A DNA stretch of 12,230 nucleotides, from positions 1 to 12,230 of the forward strand of contig DDEO01000242.1 in assembly GCA_002336725.1 (NCBI GenBank). Reading direction: 5' to 3'. Shown here piece by piece: positions 1 to 6,886 of this stretch. Position numbers and translations under genes: made by a program. The notes under the pieces were generated by a model that saw only the letters and a list, made by a program, of their open reading frames with translations, was not told the DNA's origin and did no database searches. This DNA comes from Bacteroidetes bacterium UBA1952. Its GTDB lineage: Bacteria; Bacteroidota; Bacteroidia; Chitinophagales; Chitinophagaceae. Each line of letters starts with the position of its first letter. Position 1 is the stretch's first letter.

Positions 1-77
1 TGCTGAACTTGATTCAGTGCCGCCATGACGGATTACGTACGCGGAGGAAAAAAGATTGGCTTTTTAAAAAAAAGACG

Positions 78-482
78 CTATTTCTTCAGCTCAATCACCT
101 GAATATTATTGGCTCCGTCGGTGGACTTCCATTTCTGAAACTTACTCTTGTTTTCAATGATAATCCAGGTCTTGCCAAATTCGGAGCCTTCGCTGCTGAT
201 AGACACGTATTTATCTTCCTGCCAGGCCCATTTAAACGGCGTTTTGTCTTCCTGCGTCTTGCCGAGCGCCGTAAAGCTCAGGTTTTTCTCCCCCGTGCCG
301 TTGCCTTTAAAATGAACCGTGCCGATATTTTGCAAAGACACTGCCTGTTGTCCGGGCGTAACGGTCTCAAATCGTTGTACGTTCCAGGTGCCCACGAGGC
401 GCTTGGAGCAGGAAGTAGTCGTGAGGCACAGTGCGGCAGCCAGTGCGGCGATTGAAAGGCCTTTTGAAGTCAGGTAGTGCAT
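78..482 (-). CDS. Small lipoprotein with lipocalin-like domain
   Basis: A 134-residue protein with a lipoprotein signal peptide: Lys7, a hydrophobic core at about residues 9-20, then TTSC with the lipidated Cys at 25. It is probably anchored to a cell-envelope membrane. Directly after the Cys comes LVGTW, the usual opening of Bacteroidota lipocalin-like lipoproteins (LxGTW followed by short beta strands). The rest is rich in alternating polar and aromatic residues, fitting a small beta barrel. The ATG at 482 is the only start that leaves an intact signal peptide. The gene is last in a minus-strand run, 124 bp behind the DUF4288 gene, with a hairpin between them, so it may have its own promoter. 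No clear terminator follows; there are only T/A runs at about 60-75. The signal peptide is certain; the lipocalin call rests on the N-terminal motif and length. Ligand and role are unknown. Confidence 0.75.
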   Translation of the reverse strand: MHYLTSKGLSIAALAAALCLTTTSCSKRLVGTWNVQRFETVTPGQQAVSLQNIGTVHFKGNGTGEKNLSFTALGKTQEDKTPFKWAWQEDKYVSISSEGSEFGKTWIIIENKSKFQKWKSTDGANNIQVIELKK

Positions 483-543
483 TGGTGGGAGAGAGAAAAA
501 AAAATTTCTTTAGAAAAATGAGAAGGCGTTATCGGTCTGCGCG

Positions 544-564
544 GGCGGTAGGTCGCCTGCCGCC
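544..564. other. Hairpin between DUF4288 gene and lipoprotein gene
   Basis: An inverted repeat: GGCGG-T-AGG, loop TCG, CCT-G-CCGCC, giving 9 pairs if the T/G pair is counted as wobble. No T run follows on either strand, so it is not a classic intrinsic terminator. It may be a weak processing or attenuation structure ahead of the lipoprotein gene. No other gene is visible in 483-606. Confidence 0.35.
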
Positions 565-606
565 GGGGGGAAGGATAAAACGGTTGGAGGGATAGGTCTG
601 GCGCTT

Positions 607-870
607 TCAGCACACCGGTTCCAGGTGAAATTCGCGCATCTCCCGGAACAGGACCGTTCCGTTGTCGAGGGCGATTCTTTCTATGGATTTTACACCGATA
701 AAATACCGAGTGGAGGACGTTTCGCCGAGAGGACCCGCGCCGAGGCGATGTGCTTCGCGGAGGGCTGCGCGTTCGTTTTCGGCATGAATCATCCGCAGTT
801 CAATCAGGTATTGTTCTTTGCTGCCGGAGGAAGCATTTCGGTAAATAAGCTGCGCAGCAAAAAAATCCAT
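607..870 (-). CDS. DUF4288 domain protein
   Basis: An 87-residue cytoplasmic protein with no signal peptide or membrane segment. The pattern matches DUF4288: an opening strand with FFAAQLIYR, then YLIELRMIHAENERAALREA (the family's strand followed by an Ala/Glu-rich helix), and a later strand with FIGVKSIERI. The whole protein is one domain of normal length. The function of DUF4288 is not known. The gene lies 60 bp downstream of the glycosyltransferase gene on the same strand and could be co-transcribed with it. A short GCCGG-ACAC-CCGGC stem at 897-910 lies in the gap. The ATG at 870 starts the conserved first strand, so little can be missing. The family call is from memory of its pattern and is fairly confident. 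Confidence 0.72.
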   Translation of the reverse strand: MDFFAAQLIYRNASSGSKEQYLIELRMIHAENERAALREAHRLGAGPLGETSSTRYFIGVKSIERIALDNGTVLFREMREFHLEPVC

Positions 871-930
871 GATTTTCGGAGTCTTGATTTCAAAACGCCG
901 GACACCCGGCCTACCCCTATCTTGAAAATC

Positions 931-1980
931 CTATAATGATTTGGGTTTCCAGCCGAGTTGTGAAAAGGTTTTGATGCCCCGCGCAAAATACTGCCAGATT
1001 ATCGCGCCGGGATAGCGTGCGCCTTTTGCCCACACATTGCCGTGCTTTTTCCGGAAATTACGCCTTTGCGAGAGCGTGTATCCGGCCATGCGATAGAAGC
1101 CCGTATGCGCCCGGAAGATGACACCCACTTCCCGGAAATTTCCGGAAATCAGATACTTCAGCGCCGCCACCCCATCGAGCAGGAGCCGGGCTGGCAGCAG
1201 CCACAACAGCCGCCCTGCCTTTTCGTTTTTGAGCAAAAGCAGCAGGTTGTTCCGGAAATTATAATACAGTTTCTGCGGCGAGCCATACGAAATCACCGAG
1301 CCGCCTACATGAAAAACCGTGCTGCCACCAATAGCGCCCACCGTGTAGCCCATCCGCCGCAAGCGCCAGCAGAGGTCCACTTCTTCCATATGAGCATATA
1401 GTTCGGGATCGAGGCCGCCGGCGGCGTGGTATTGCCCGGCGCGCACCATCAGGCAGCCGCCCGAGGCCCAGAAAACTTCCACATTATCGTTGTATTGCCC
1501 TTCGTCGGTTTCAAGCGTGTCGAAGAGGCGACCCCGGCAAAAAAGATAGCCCAGCGCATCCATATAGCCGCCCGCAGCGCCGGCGTATTCAAACTTCTCG
1601 CGCTCGCGCCAGTAGCGGATTTTGGGCTGCGCCGCTGCCAGCCTGGGGTTTTGTTCAAACGCCTGCAACAGCGGCGGAAACCAGCCGGGCGTTACTTCAA
1701 AATCGGCGCTCAGCAGTACATAATATTTGGCATCAATCTGCCGCAGCCCTTCGGCATAACCGGCAGCGAAGCCCCGATTCACTTGTATCGTAACCGTGCG
1801 TACCTGCGGGAAATGCGTTGCCAGATACTGCGGCGTATCATCGGTAGAGGCATTGTCCACAACAATGACTTCGTAGCCCGAAGGGGCTTCGGCAAGGATG
1901 CCCGGCAAAAACTTTTCGTGCCACTGCCTGCCGTTGTAGCTCAGGATAACTACGGCAGTATCCTGCCTTGCTTTCAGCAC
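931..1980 (-). CDS. Family 2 glycosyltransferase
   Basis: A 349-residue GT-A fold transferase that moves a sugar from a nucleotide-sugar donor to an acceptor, probably in synthesis of a surface glycan. Visible motifs: the nucleotide-binding strand VVILSYNG (10-17); VIVVDNASTDDT (38-49); NRGFAAGYAEGL (68-79); SADFEV (91-96), where DxD-type enzymes often have NSDVEV; WASGGCLMVR (171-180), which lines the acceptor side; and EEVDLCWRLRRMGY (199-212), the ED-type catalytic base region. This is the rhamnosyltransferase-like branch of GT2. The C-terminal 100 residues carry a hydrophobic and basic stretch (245-300), suggesting peripheral membrane contact. The start codon is GTG at 1980, 24 bp behind the small membrane protein gene, so the two are probably one operon. 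Three copies of the TTCCGGAA word fall inside the gene (1049, 1140 and 1250). Donor and acceptor sugars cannot be told from sequence. Confidence 0.9.
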   Translation of the reverse strand: MLKARQDTAVVILSYNGRQWHEKFLPGILAEAPSGYEVIVVDNASTDDTPQYLATHFPQVRTVTIQVNRGFAAGYAEGLRQIDAKYYVLLSADFEVTPGWFPPLLQAFEQNPRLAAAQPKIRYWREREKFEYAGAAGGYMDALGYLFCRGRLFDTLETDEGQYNDNVEVFWASGGCLMVRAGQYHAAGGLDPELYAHMEEVDLCWRLRRMGYTVGAIGGSTVFHVGGSVISYGSPQKLYYNFRNNLLLLLKNEKAGRLLWLLPARLLLDGVAALKYLISGNFREVGVIFRAHTGFYRMAGYTLSQRRNFRKKHGNVWAKGARYPGAIIWQYFARGIKTFSQLGWKPKSL

Positions 1981-2004
1981 AGAAAAAAAGGAAGGCTTGA
2001 AAGA

Positions 2005-2232
2005 TTAATCGACGCGATATTTGGGATCGTAGGTAGCACTTTCCGGAACCTTCACATCCTGATTGCTCTTATAGCTATAGGTATAAAGCGTTCCGCAGCA
2101 GGCCCAGCAAAACAGAAAAAAGCTGAAGAAACCCAGCAGGAAAAGAAAGCGCGATTTGGAGGTCTTGGTCAGGTCCAGGTCAGCGCGGTTTTCCAGTTCA
2201 CTGTATTCGGTAGTTGTGTGGAGATCAGCCAT
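2005..2232 (-). CDS. Small single-pass membrane protein
   Basis: A 75-residue protein with an acidic, polar N-terminus (residues 1-20), a basic patch TKTSKSR (22-28), one strongly hydrophobic helix rich in Phe and Leu (about 29-50, with three Cys at its end), and a short polar tail. The positive charges before the helix suggest the N-terminus stays in the cytoplasm. An in-frame start exists at 2301, but it would add residues that overlap the divergent kinase promoter; ATG at 2232 gives a compact protein and is preferred. It is the first gene of a likely operon with the glycosyltransferase 24 bp downstream. I do not recognise a family; it may be an accessory membrane partner of the transferase, which is inference only. 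One TTCCGGAA word lies at 2041-2048, encoding VPES. Confidence 0.6.
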   Translation of the reverse strand: MADLHTTTEYSELENRADLDLTKTSKSRFLFLLGFFSFFLFCWACCGTLYTYSYKSNQDVKVPESATYDPKYRVD

Positions 2233-2281
2233 AACGGAGCGGTAGCAGGAAAGTTCTAAAGAGAGTGGGGCAAAAGTAGGC

Positions 2282-2315
2282 TTTGGCGCGAAATTGCCCA
2301 ATATTTCTACCTTTC
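2282..2315 (+). promoter_or_regulatory. Probable promoter of the histidine kinase gene
   Basis: TTTG at 2282-2285 and TACCTTTC at 2308-2315 are separated by 22 bp. This resembles the Bacteroidota sigma-A promoter (TTTG, about 19-21 bp, TAnnTTTG) with one mismatch at the last base of the second box. It ends 12 bp before the ATG at 2328, so the leader would be very short. The same gap must hold the divergent promoter for the 2232 gene. Confidence 0.45.
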
Positions 2316-2327
2316 CAACTGCAAATT

Positions 2328-3464
2328 ATGAACCGATACCTGAACTGGAAGGTGATTTTGGCCTTTGTGGCACTGCTGATTGGCCTGGCTACACTGCAAT
2401 ATACCAGCAGGTTGGCGGGCAAACTCGCTGAACAGGAGCGGCAGGATGTCGAAAGCTGGGCCGAGGCTATTAAAACGCTCGCCTCTGCCGAGTCGGATCA
2501 GGATGTGTCTTTCGCGCTGTCTTTCGCCGAGAAGAACAACACCATTCCGGTCATCCAGACCGATGCGCACAACCAGGTGCTGCACGTCAAAAACATCGAT
2601 ACAACGCACGTGCGCAACCGCAACTTCTTTCTGCGGCAAAAAATCTCGGAGTTCCAGCGTGTACATCCGCCGATTATCATTGATTTTGGCAGCGATGTGA
2701 ATTATATCTACTATGGCGAATCGGTTTTTCTGATGCAACTCCGCCGTTTTCCGTATGTACAGCTATTGATTCTGCTCCTCTTCTTCGGTATCTTGATTTA
2801 TGCACTCACCACCGCCCACCGCTCGCTGCAAAATCAGGTGTGGGTGGGCCTTTCCAAGGAAACGGCGCATCAGCTGGGCACACCGCTGACGAGCCTGGAG
2901 GGCTGGGTGGAAATTCTGGCGCTCGAAACGCCCGGCAGCGAAGTGGTAGTCGAGATGCGCAAAGACCTGGAGCGCCTGCGGCTGGTGGCCGACCGTTTTA
3001 GCAAGGTGGGCAGCACGCCGGTGCTGGAGGTAGAAGACGTGAATGCCCGCATCGAAAACATGGTGGATTATATGCGCAAGCGCGCCCCGGAAAAAGTTAA
3101 AATCCACTTTGCCTCTGCACCGCAGCCGGTGCTGCTGTCGCTGAACGGCCCGCTCTTCGACTGGGTACTCGAAAACCTGATGCGCAACGCGCTGGACGCG
3201 ATGAACGGCTCCGGCAATATCCGCATTGAGTTAAAAGAACACCCGACTTATGTGGTGATAGACGTGGCCGATAGCGGGAAGGGCATCACGGCCAAAAACA
3301 TCGGCAAGGTCTTCAAACCCGGTTTCTCCACCAAAAAACGCGGCTGGGGGCTGGGTCTTTCGCTCTCCAAACGCATCATCGATCAGTACCACAATGGCCT
3401 TTTGCGGGTCAAAGAATCGGCGGAAGGCAAGGGCACCACTTTCCGGATTCAGATATGGCGGTGA
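2328..3464 (+). CDS. Membrane sensor histidine kinase
   Basis: A 378-residue two-component sensor kinase. Domains: transmembrane helix about 9-27; a short extracytoplasmic sensor of about 115 residues (28-142); second helix about 143-161; dimerisation/phospho-acceptor region with H-box KETAHQLGTPLTSLEGW, phosphorylated His181; then the ATPase domain with N-box ENLMRNALDAM (Asn283/Asn287), G1 box DVADSGKGI (Asp315), F-box FKPGFSTK (329-336) and G2 box GWGLGLSLSK (339-348). All catalytic motifs are intact. There is no HAMP domain between helix 2 and the H-box. An earlier in-frame start at 2283 would put 15 residues in front of the first helix and overlap the promoter, so ATG 2328 is preferred. 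No response regulator gene is adjacent, so it is an orphan kinase whose partner is elsewhere. No TTCCGGAA word occurs in this gene. The signal is unknown. Confidence 0.93.
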   Translation: MNRYLNWKVILAFVALLIGLATLQYTSRLAGKLAEQERQDVESWAEAIKTLASAESDQDVSFALSFAEKNNTIPVIQTDAHNQVLHVKNIDTTHVRNRNFFLRQKISEFQRVHPPIIIDFGSDVNYIYYGESVFLMQLRRFPYVQLLILLLFFGILIYALTTAHRSLQNQVWVGLSKETAHQLGTPLTSLEGWVEILALETPGSEVVVEMRKDLERLRLVADRFSKVGSTPVLEVEDVNARIENMVDYMRKRAPEKVKIHFASAPQPVLLSLNGPLFDWVLENLMRNALDAMNGSGNIRIELKEHPTYVVIDVADSGKGITAKNIGKVFKPGFSTKKRGWGLGLSLSKRIIDQYHNGLLRVKESAEGKGTTFRIQIWR

Positions 3465-3470
3465 TGGTGG

Positions 3471-3540
3471 TTGATAGTTGTTGATGGGGGTTGATTGTTG
3501 TTGATGATTGTTGATGAAGGTTGATAGTTGTTGATGATTG
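3471..3540 (+). repeat. 10-bp tandem repeat, seven units
   Basis: Seven consecutive 10-bp units all begin TTGAT: TTGATAGTTG, TTGATGGGGG, TTGATTGTTG, TTGATGATTG, TTGATGAAGG, TTGATAGTTG, TTGATGATTG. A degenerate eighth unit (GTGATGGTGG, 3461-3470) overlaps the kinase stop codon. The period is exact while bases 6-9 vary. One unit is close to one helical turn, so the TTGAT faces would line up on one side of the DNA. No gene is visible here. Confidence 0.85.
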
Positions 3541-3565
3541 TAGTCGAATGGTTGCTCTCGCGGGG

Positions 3566-3600
3566 AATCTCCCCCCCTTTGGGGGGGATTAAGGGGGGGC
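3566..3600. repeat. C7/G7 palindromic intergenic element
   Basis: AATCT, then seven C, TTT, seven G and ATTAA, then seven more G. The C and G runs can form a hairpin with a TTT loop, or the second G run can compete for pairing. Elements of the form CCCCCC-TTT-GGGGGG-ATTAAGGGGGG are, from memory, common between genes in Bacteroidota; the family was not looked up here. Confidence 0.6.
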
Positions 3601-3632
3601 GGGAGCCTACTGAAGCCTGTTTGAAAAAACTG

Positions 3633-3663
3633 TTTGTTTTTTCCGGAAATCCTTTTACCTTTG
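3633..3663 (+). promoter_or_regulatory. tRNA-Leu promoter (TTTG-N19-TAnnTTTG)
   Basis: TTTG at 3633-3636, a 19-bp spacer, and TACCTTTG at 3656-3663 match the Bacteroidota housekeeping promoter exactly. The tRNA begins at 3696, so a short 5' leader is processed off. The palindrome TTTCCGGAAA (3640-3649) fills the middle of the spacer. Confidence 0.8.
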
Positions 3664-3695
3664 CGCTCCCTTCAGGGGAAATCTACCCAAAAGCT

Positions 3696-3780
3696 GCGGC
3701 GGTGGCGAAACTGGTAGACGCACTACTTTGAGGTGGTAGCGCCTGTAACGGGCGTGGGAGTTCGAATCTCCTCTGCCGCA
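3696..3780 (+). tRNA. tRNA-Leu, anticodon GAG
   Basis: An 85-nt type II tRNA. The acceptor stem GCGGCGG pairs with CTGCCGC before discriminator A at 3780. The D-arm carries the GGTAGACGC signature. The anticodon stem CTACT/GGTAG holds the loop TTGAGGT with anticodon GAG, which reads CUC and CUU Leu codons. A long variable arm (GCGCC...GGGCG) and a T-arm with TTCGAAT follow. A is the leucine discriminator base. CCA is not encoded (the next bases are CAC), as is frequent in this phylum. Promoter and terminator flank it closely, so it is a single-gene unit. Confidence 0.96.
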
Positions 3781-3788
3781 CACACACG

Positions 3789-3826
3789 AAAAAATCCCCA
3801 GTCTGTTTCAGACCGGGGATTTTTTT
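3789..3826 (+). terminator. Intrinsic terminator of tRNA-Leu
   Basis: AAAAAATCCCC and GTCTG pair with CAGAC and GGGGATTTTTT around a TTT loop, with a single A/C mismatch between the two stem parts. The T run (3820-3826) directly follows the stem. It lies 8 bp after the tRNA end. The A run on the other side would also let it stop minus-strand transcripts. Confidence 0.9.
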
Positions 3827-3857
3827 ATGCGATAGATTTTCGTTTGGGGGCAGAAAT

Positions 3858-3899
3858 AAAAAATCCCTTCCCCGAAAATTTCCGGAAAAGGGATTTTTT
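3858..3899 (-). terminator. Terminator of the PKD/T9SS gene, contains TTTCCGGAAA
   Basis: The outer arms AAAAAATCCCTT (3858-3869) and AAGGGATTTTTT (3888-3899) pair perfectly; A and T runs on both sides make it usable in both directions. The inner part contains TTTCCGGAAA (3879-3888). It lies 22 bp beyond the stop of the PKD gene. Over 46 bp (3854-3899) it differs at only two positions from the hairpin at 5534-5579. Confidence 0.88.
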
Positions 3900-3921
3900 G
3901 TAGCGATAAAATCGCTCTCCC

Positions 3922-5454
3922 TTACGGCTGAATGGTAATCCGGGAAACCTGCTTGCCCCCGGCGGTGGGGATATGGAGCAGGTAATTTCCGGCGGCAATG
4001 CCGCTGAGCGAAAGTTGCTGCGCGGGCTGCGCATCGTTGATTTCGTAGCTTTTCACCAGTTGGCCGCTCAGGTTGTAAAGCTGCAACACAGCGCCTTTTT
4101 GCGGCGTGGTCGGAAACTGAATGTTCAGCCGGTCGTGAGCTGGGTTGGGGCTGATGCGAACAGCGTTTTCAAGGGACACGCTTTGCACGGCAGTGGCCAT
4201 CGGATGCAGGGTTTTGGCAATCGTTTCGCGCCAGAAATCGTTGGCCGTGCTGCGCGGGTTGGCAGCCGTAATCTGAATAGTGGCCGACGGCGTGGTCGCA
4301 TAGTTCATCTCTTCGGGATAAACATTGTAGCTGCCGACCGGCACGTTACGGAAGCTGTACATCCCGTTGGCGTCGGTTTCGGTGCTGGCAACGGGTTTGT
4401 TGGCTGCGTTGCGCAGATAGACGGTGATATGGCGCATCGGGTCGCCCACGGCGGTTCCCTTGTTCGCGCCTTGAAGCACATTTCCGGAAATAAAGCCGGG
4501 GCCGTTCATGGGGAGGCCTTGCTGGAGATAGATCGCTGCACCCGATCTGGCACCGCTATGACTTATCACGGTTGCGTTTTGCCAGTTAAATGCACTGTCT
4601 GCGTAGGTTGGTAGCAAGCCGGTGGTCCAGGACGAAGGTTGGTTTATCATATGAGCTTTTACGCGGTAGTCGCCCGACGGCAGGTTGGTCCAGTAAGCGT
4701 CTATAAATGAAACATTGGAGAAGCAGGGCATCAGGGCCGAGTCCACAGCCGTGAGCATCTGCGTGGTTGAGTCATAGTTGATAAGCCAGAACATTACAGA
4801 GGCATTGCCTGCGCTGATACTGGCATCCCAGACAGCGGTGGCGACCAGTTCGTTTATGGGCGGCGGGCCGGCAATGACTACCTGCTGCTGAAAAGTATCT
4901 GTACACAACACCACACCGTTGGCCGACCAGGTGGCTATCATATATACATTGTAAGTACCCGGGGAAGAGTAAAAATGCCAGGGAGAAGCAAGGGTATCCG
5001 TGCCCCCGTCGCCAAAACTCCAGGAGTATGCTACCGTAGCGGGCGCTGTATTCGTATTGATTGTGGTATTGCTGAAGGTAAATGTCCAATTGGTATCGGT
5101 GTATGTAAAAGCTGCATTTACATTGGCACAACTGAAACCGCCTGTGCCCGTGCCCGTTACTGAGATACATTGAGTATCAACTGCCGTGCAGCCGGTACCA
5201 GTTGCTACCGTCAGGACTACACAATACGTGCCCGCATTGGCATAGGTATGACTTGGTGAAAAAGCCGTAGAGGTGGTTCCGTCGCCGAAATTCCATGCAT
5301 ACGTCGCCCCGGCCCCGCCGCTCGAAGTATTGGTAAACGCATACACCCCCGACGACGAGTTGGTGTAGGTAAAAGAAGCCGCACAAGGCTGCGTTTGCGC
5401 CAGCGTTGCACTGCTAAAGAAAAGAAGCAGGAGCGCATACAAAACGGATTTCAT
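3922..5454 (-). CDS. Secreted PKD-domain protein with T9SS type A sorting domain
   Basis: A 510-residue secreted protein. The signal peptide has Lys2, a hydrophobic stretch 4-13 and cleavage near ATLA-Q (about 19/20). Two PKD domains follow: residues 24-100, with YAWNFGDGT and the closing HTYANAGTYCVVLTV; and 111-195, with YSWSFGDGG and the closing PGTYNVYMIATW. Residues 200-310 are a region I do not recognise. Residues 320-395 are a carboxypeptidase-regulatory/SdrB-like beta sandwich (ISGNVLQGA, then GMYSFRNVPVGSYNV). The C-terminus 430-510 is a type A T9SS sorting domain (ISPNPAHDRLNIQF, LYNLSGQLVKSYE, GIAAGNYLLHI), so export by the type IX system and surface attachment or release are expected. 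PKD domains usually act in protein or glycan contact; no enzyme domain is visible. One TTTCCGGAAA (4481-4490) encodes the ISGN of the sandwich domain. Confidence 0.92.
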   Translation of the reverse strand: MKSVLYALLLLFFSSATLAQTQPCAASFTYTNSSSGVYAFTNTSSGGAGATYAWNFGDGTTSTAFSPSHTYANAGTYCVVLTVATGTGCTAVDTQCISVTGTGTGGFSCANVNAAFTYTDTNWTFTFSNTTINTNTAPATVAYSWSFGDGGTDTLASPWHFYSSPGTYNVYMIATWSANGVVLCTDTFQQQVVIAGPPPINELVATAVWDASISAGNASVMFWLINYDSTTQMLTAVDSALMPCFSNVSFIDAYWTNLPSGDYRVKAHMINQPSSWTTGLLPTYADSAFNWQNATVISHSGARSGAAIYLQQGLPMNGPGFISGNVLQGANKGTAVGDPMRHITVYLRNAANKPVASTETDANGMYSFRNVPVGSYNVYPEEMNYATTPSATIQITAANPRSTANDFWRETIAKTLHPMATAVQSVSLENAVRISPNPAHDRLNIQFPTTPQKGAVLQLYNLSGQLVKSYEINDAQPAQQLSLSGIAAGNYLLHIPTAGGKQVSRITIQP

Positions 5455-5490
5455 AAAGAGTTTTTTAAGAGATTGGAAGGGTATTCACAA

Positions 5491-5498
5491 CAAATCTA
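5491..5498 (-). promoter_or_regulatory. -7 box of the PKD/T9SS gene
   Basis: TAGATTTG on the minus strand is an exact TAnnTTTG box, 36 bp upstream of the ATG at 5454. No TTTG is seen at the expected distance upstream, so the -33 part is weak or regulated. It lies between this gene and the hppD terminator. Confidence 0.5.
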
Positions 5499-5537
5499 AA
5501 TAATGAGATTGAGTATTTATATTTTTTCTGGAAAAAT

Positions 5538-5579
5538 AAAAAATCCCTTCCCCGGAATTTTCCGGAAAAGGGATTTTTT
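5538..5579 (-). terminator. Terminator of hppD, twin of the 3858 hairpin
   Basis: The arms AAAAAATCCCTT (5538-5549) and AAGGGATTTTTT (5568-5579) enclose CCGGAA-TT-TTCCGG (5552-5565), which pairs perfectly inside. It lies 26 bp after the hppD stop codon. T runs on both strands make it bidirectional. TTTCCGGAAA is at 5559-5568. Confidence 0.9.
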
Positions 5580-5605
5580 TAAAAGACCTACGGGGCGGTT
5601 GCCTC

Positions 5606-6745
5606 TTACAGATTCCCGCGCAGCGCCTGCTCGCGCTCGATGCTTTCAAACAGGGCCTTGAAGTTGCCTGCGCCGAAGCTTTGTGCGCCTTTGCGCTGGA
5701 TGATTTCAAAAAACAGGGTGGGGCGGTCCTGCACCGGCTTGGTGAAGATTTGCAGCAGATAGCCTTCCTCGTCGCGGTCCACGAGAATACCGAGGTCCTG
5801 CAGCGGCTTGATTTCTTCGTCAATCTTGCCCACGCGGTCGCCGAGGAAGTCATAATACGCATTGGGCGGAGCCGAGAGAAACTCCACGCCGCGCGCCTTC
5901 AGCTCTACCACAGTCTTCACGATGTCTTTGGTGGCTACGGCAATGTGCTGCACGCCTTCGCCTTCGTAAAACTCGAGGTATTCTTCAATCTGGCTTTTCT
6001 TCTTGCCTTCTGCCGGCTCGTTGATCGGGAATTTCACGTAGCCGTTGCCGTTGGACATCACCTTGCTCATCAGCGCCGAGTATTCGGTGTTGATTTGCTT
6101 GTCGTCGAAAGACAGGATGTTGGCAAAGCCCATCACGTCTTCATACCACTTCACGGTTTCGTTCATGCGGTTCCAGCCCACATTGCCCACGCAGTGATCC
6201 ACATACAGCAGGCCGGTTTCAGAAGGCGCGTAGTCGCTTTTGCGGGGCTGAAATCCCGGCAGGAAAGCGCCGTTATAGTCCTTGCGCTCCACAAACATAT
6301 GGATGGTTTCGCCGTAGGTATAGATTCCGGAAATAACCACCTTTCCGTTCTCGTCTTCGAGCGTTTTCGGCTCCATATAGGGCTTCGCGCCGCGACTCAC
6401 AGTCTCGTTGTAAGAAAGCGTGGCATCATCCACCCACAGGGCGAGTACCTTCACGCCGTCGCCGTGTTTTTTCACGTGTTCTGCAATCGGCGAATCGCTT
6501 TTGAGGCCGGTGGTCAGAATCAGGCGGATTTTTTGTTGTTGCAGCACATACGACACGCGGTCGCGCACGCCGGTTTCGGGGCCGGCGTAGGCCACTTCCT
6601 GAAAGCCAAAAGCGGTCTTGTAAAAGTGTGCAGACTGCTTGGCATTGCCTACATACATTTCGATATAATCGGTGCCGCGAATGGGCAGAAAATCGGTGGC
6701 AGCGCGTTGTTGCAGTTCCTGCGCTACGATTGGGGATTCCATCAT
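5606..6745 (-). CDS. hppD: 4-hydroxyphenylpyruvate dioxygenase
   Basis: A 379-residue non-haem Fe(II) dioxygenase that converts 4-hydroxyphenylpyruvate to homogentisate and CO2, the second step of tyrosine degradation, in the cytoplasm. The two-domain vicinal oxygen chelate fold is complete: the N-terminal domain (about 20-155) begins GTDYIEMYVGNAKQSAHFY, and the catalytic C-terminal domain is about 178-350. The iron ligands are visible: His184 in YVDHCVGNV, His267 in GVQHIAVATKDI, and Glu347 in LFFEIIQRKG. The C-terminal gate helix (SFGAGNFKALFESIEREQ) is intact. Two ATGs lie in tandem at 6745 and 6742; the first is used here. The gene is the last in the minus-strand run with hmgA, which handles the product, and ends at the 5538 terminator. 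One TTCCGGAA word (6325-6332) encodes part of VISGI. Confidence 0.97.
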   Translation of the reverse strand: MMESPIVAQELQQRAATDFLPIRGTDYIEMYVGNAKQSAHFYKTAFGFQEVAYAGPETGVRDRVSYVLQQQKIRLILTTGLKSDSPIAEHVKKHGDGVKVLALWVDDATLSYNETVSRGAKPYMEPKTLEDENGKVVISGIYTYGETIHMFVERKDYNGAFLPGFQPRKSDYAPSETGLLYVDHCVGNVGWNRMNETVKWYEDVMGFANILSFDDKQINTEYSALMSKVMSNGNGYVKFPINEPAEGKKKSQIEEYLEFYEGEGVQHIAVATKDIVKTVVELKARGVEFLSAPPNAYYDFLGDRVGKIDEEIKPLQDLGILVDRDEEGYLLQIFTKPVQDRPTLFFEIIQRKGAQSFGAGNFKALFESIEREQALRGNL

Positions 6746-6886
6746 TTTATTAGGAAAATTGAATGTTAGAAATTGAAGATCAGCGGGATTACCGCGCCGG
6801 AACTATTTCCGGAAATAATCAGCTTTTTTAGGGCCAGATGGCCATAACGGCCTCGCGGAGCAGGCCTCTGCAATGGTGTCGTTTTC

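Noticed and set aside
60..77. Terminator behind the lipoprotein gene
   Set aside because: There are A and T runs but no stem strong enough to pair.
1426..2259. 277-codon frame opposite the glycosyltransferase and the membrane protein gene
   Set aside because: Its partners on the other strand carry clear GT2 motifs and a membrane helix; this frame has none.
3461..3540. Short regular repeats that could suggest a CRISPR array
   Set aside because: Units are 10 bp without spacers of 25-40 bp, and there are no cas genes.
3528..3731. 67-codon frame running through the palindrome and into the tRNA
   Set aside because: It overlaps the tRNA gene and its promoter, so it cannot be a sensible protein gene.
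5681..6769. Long open frame (362 codons) antisense to hppD
   Set aside because: It is a shadow of hppD: His/Val/Phe-rich, no domain pattern, and it covers the same third-position bias.
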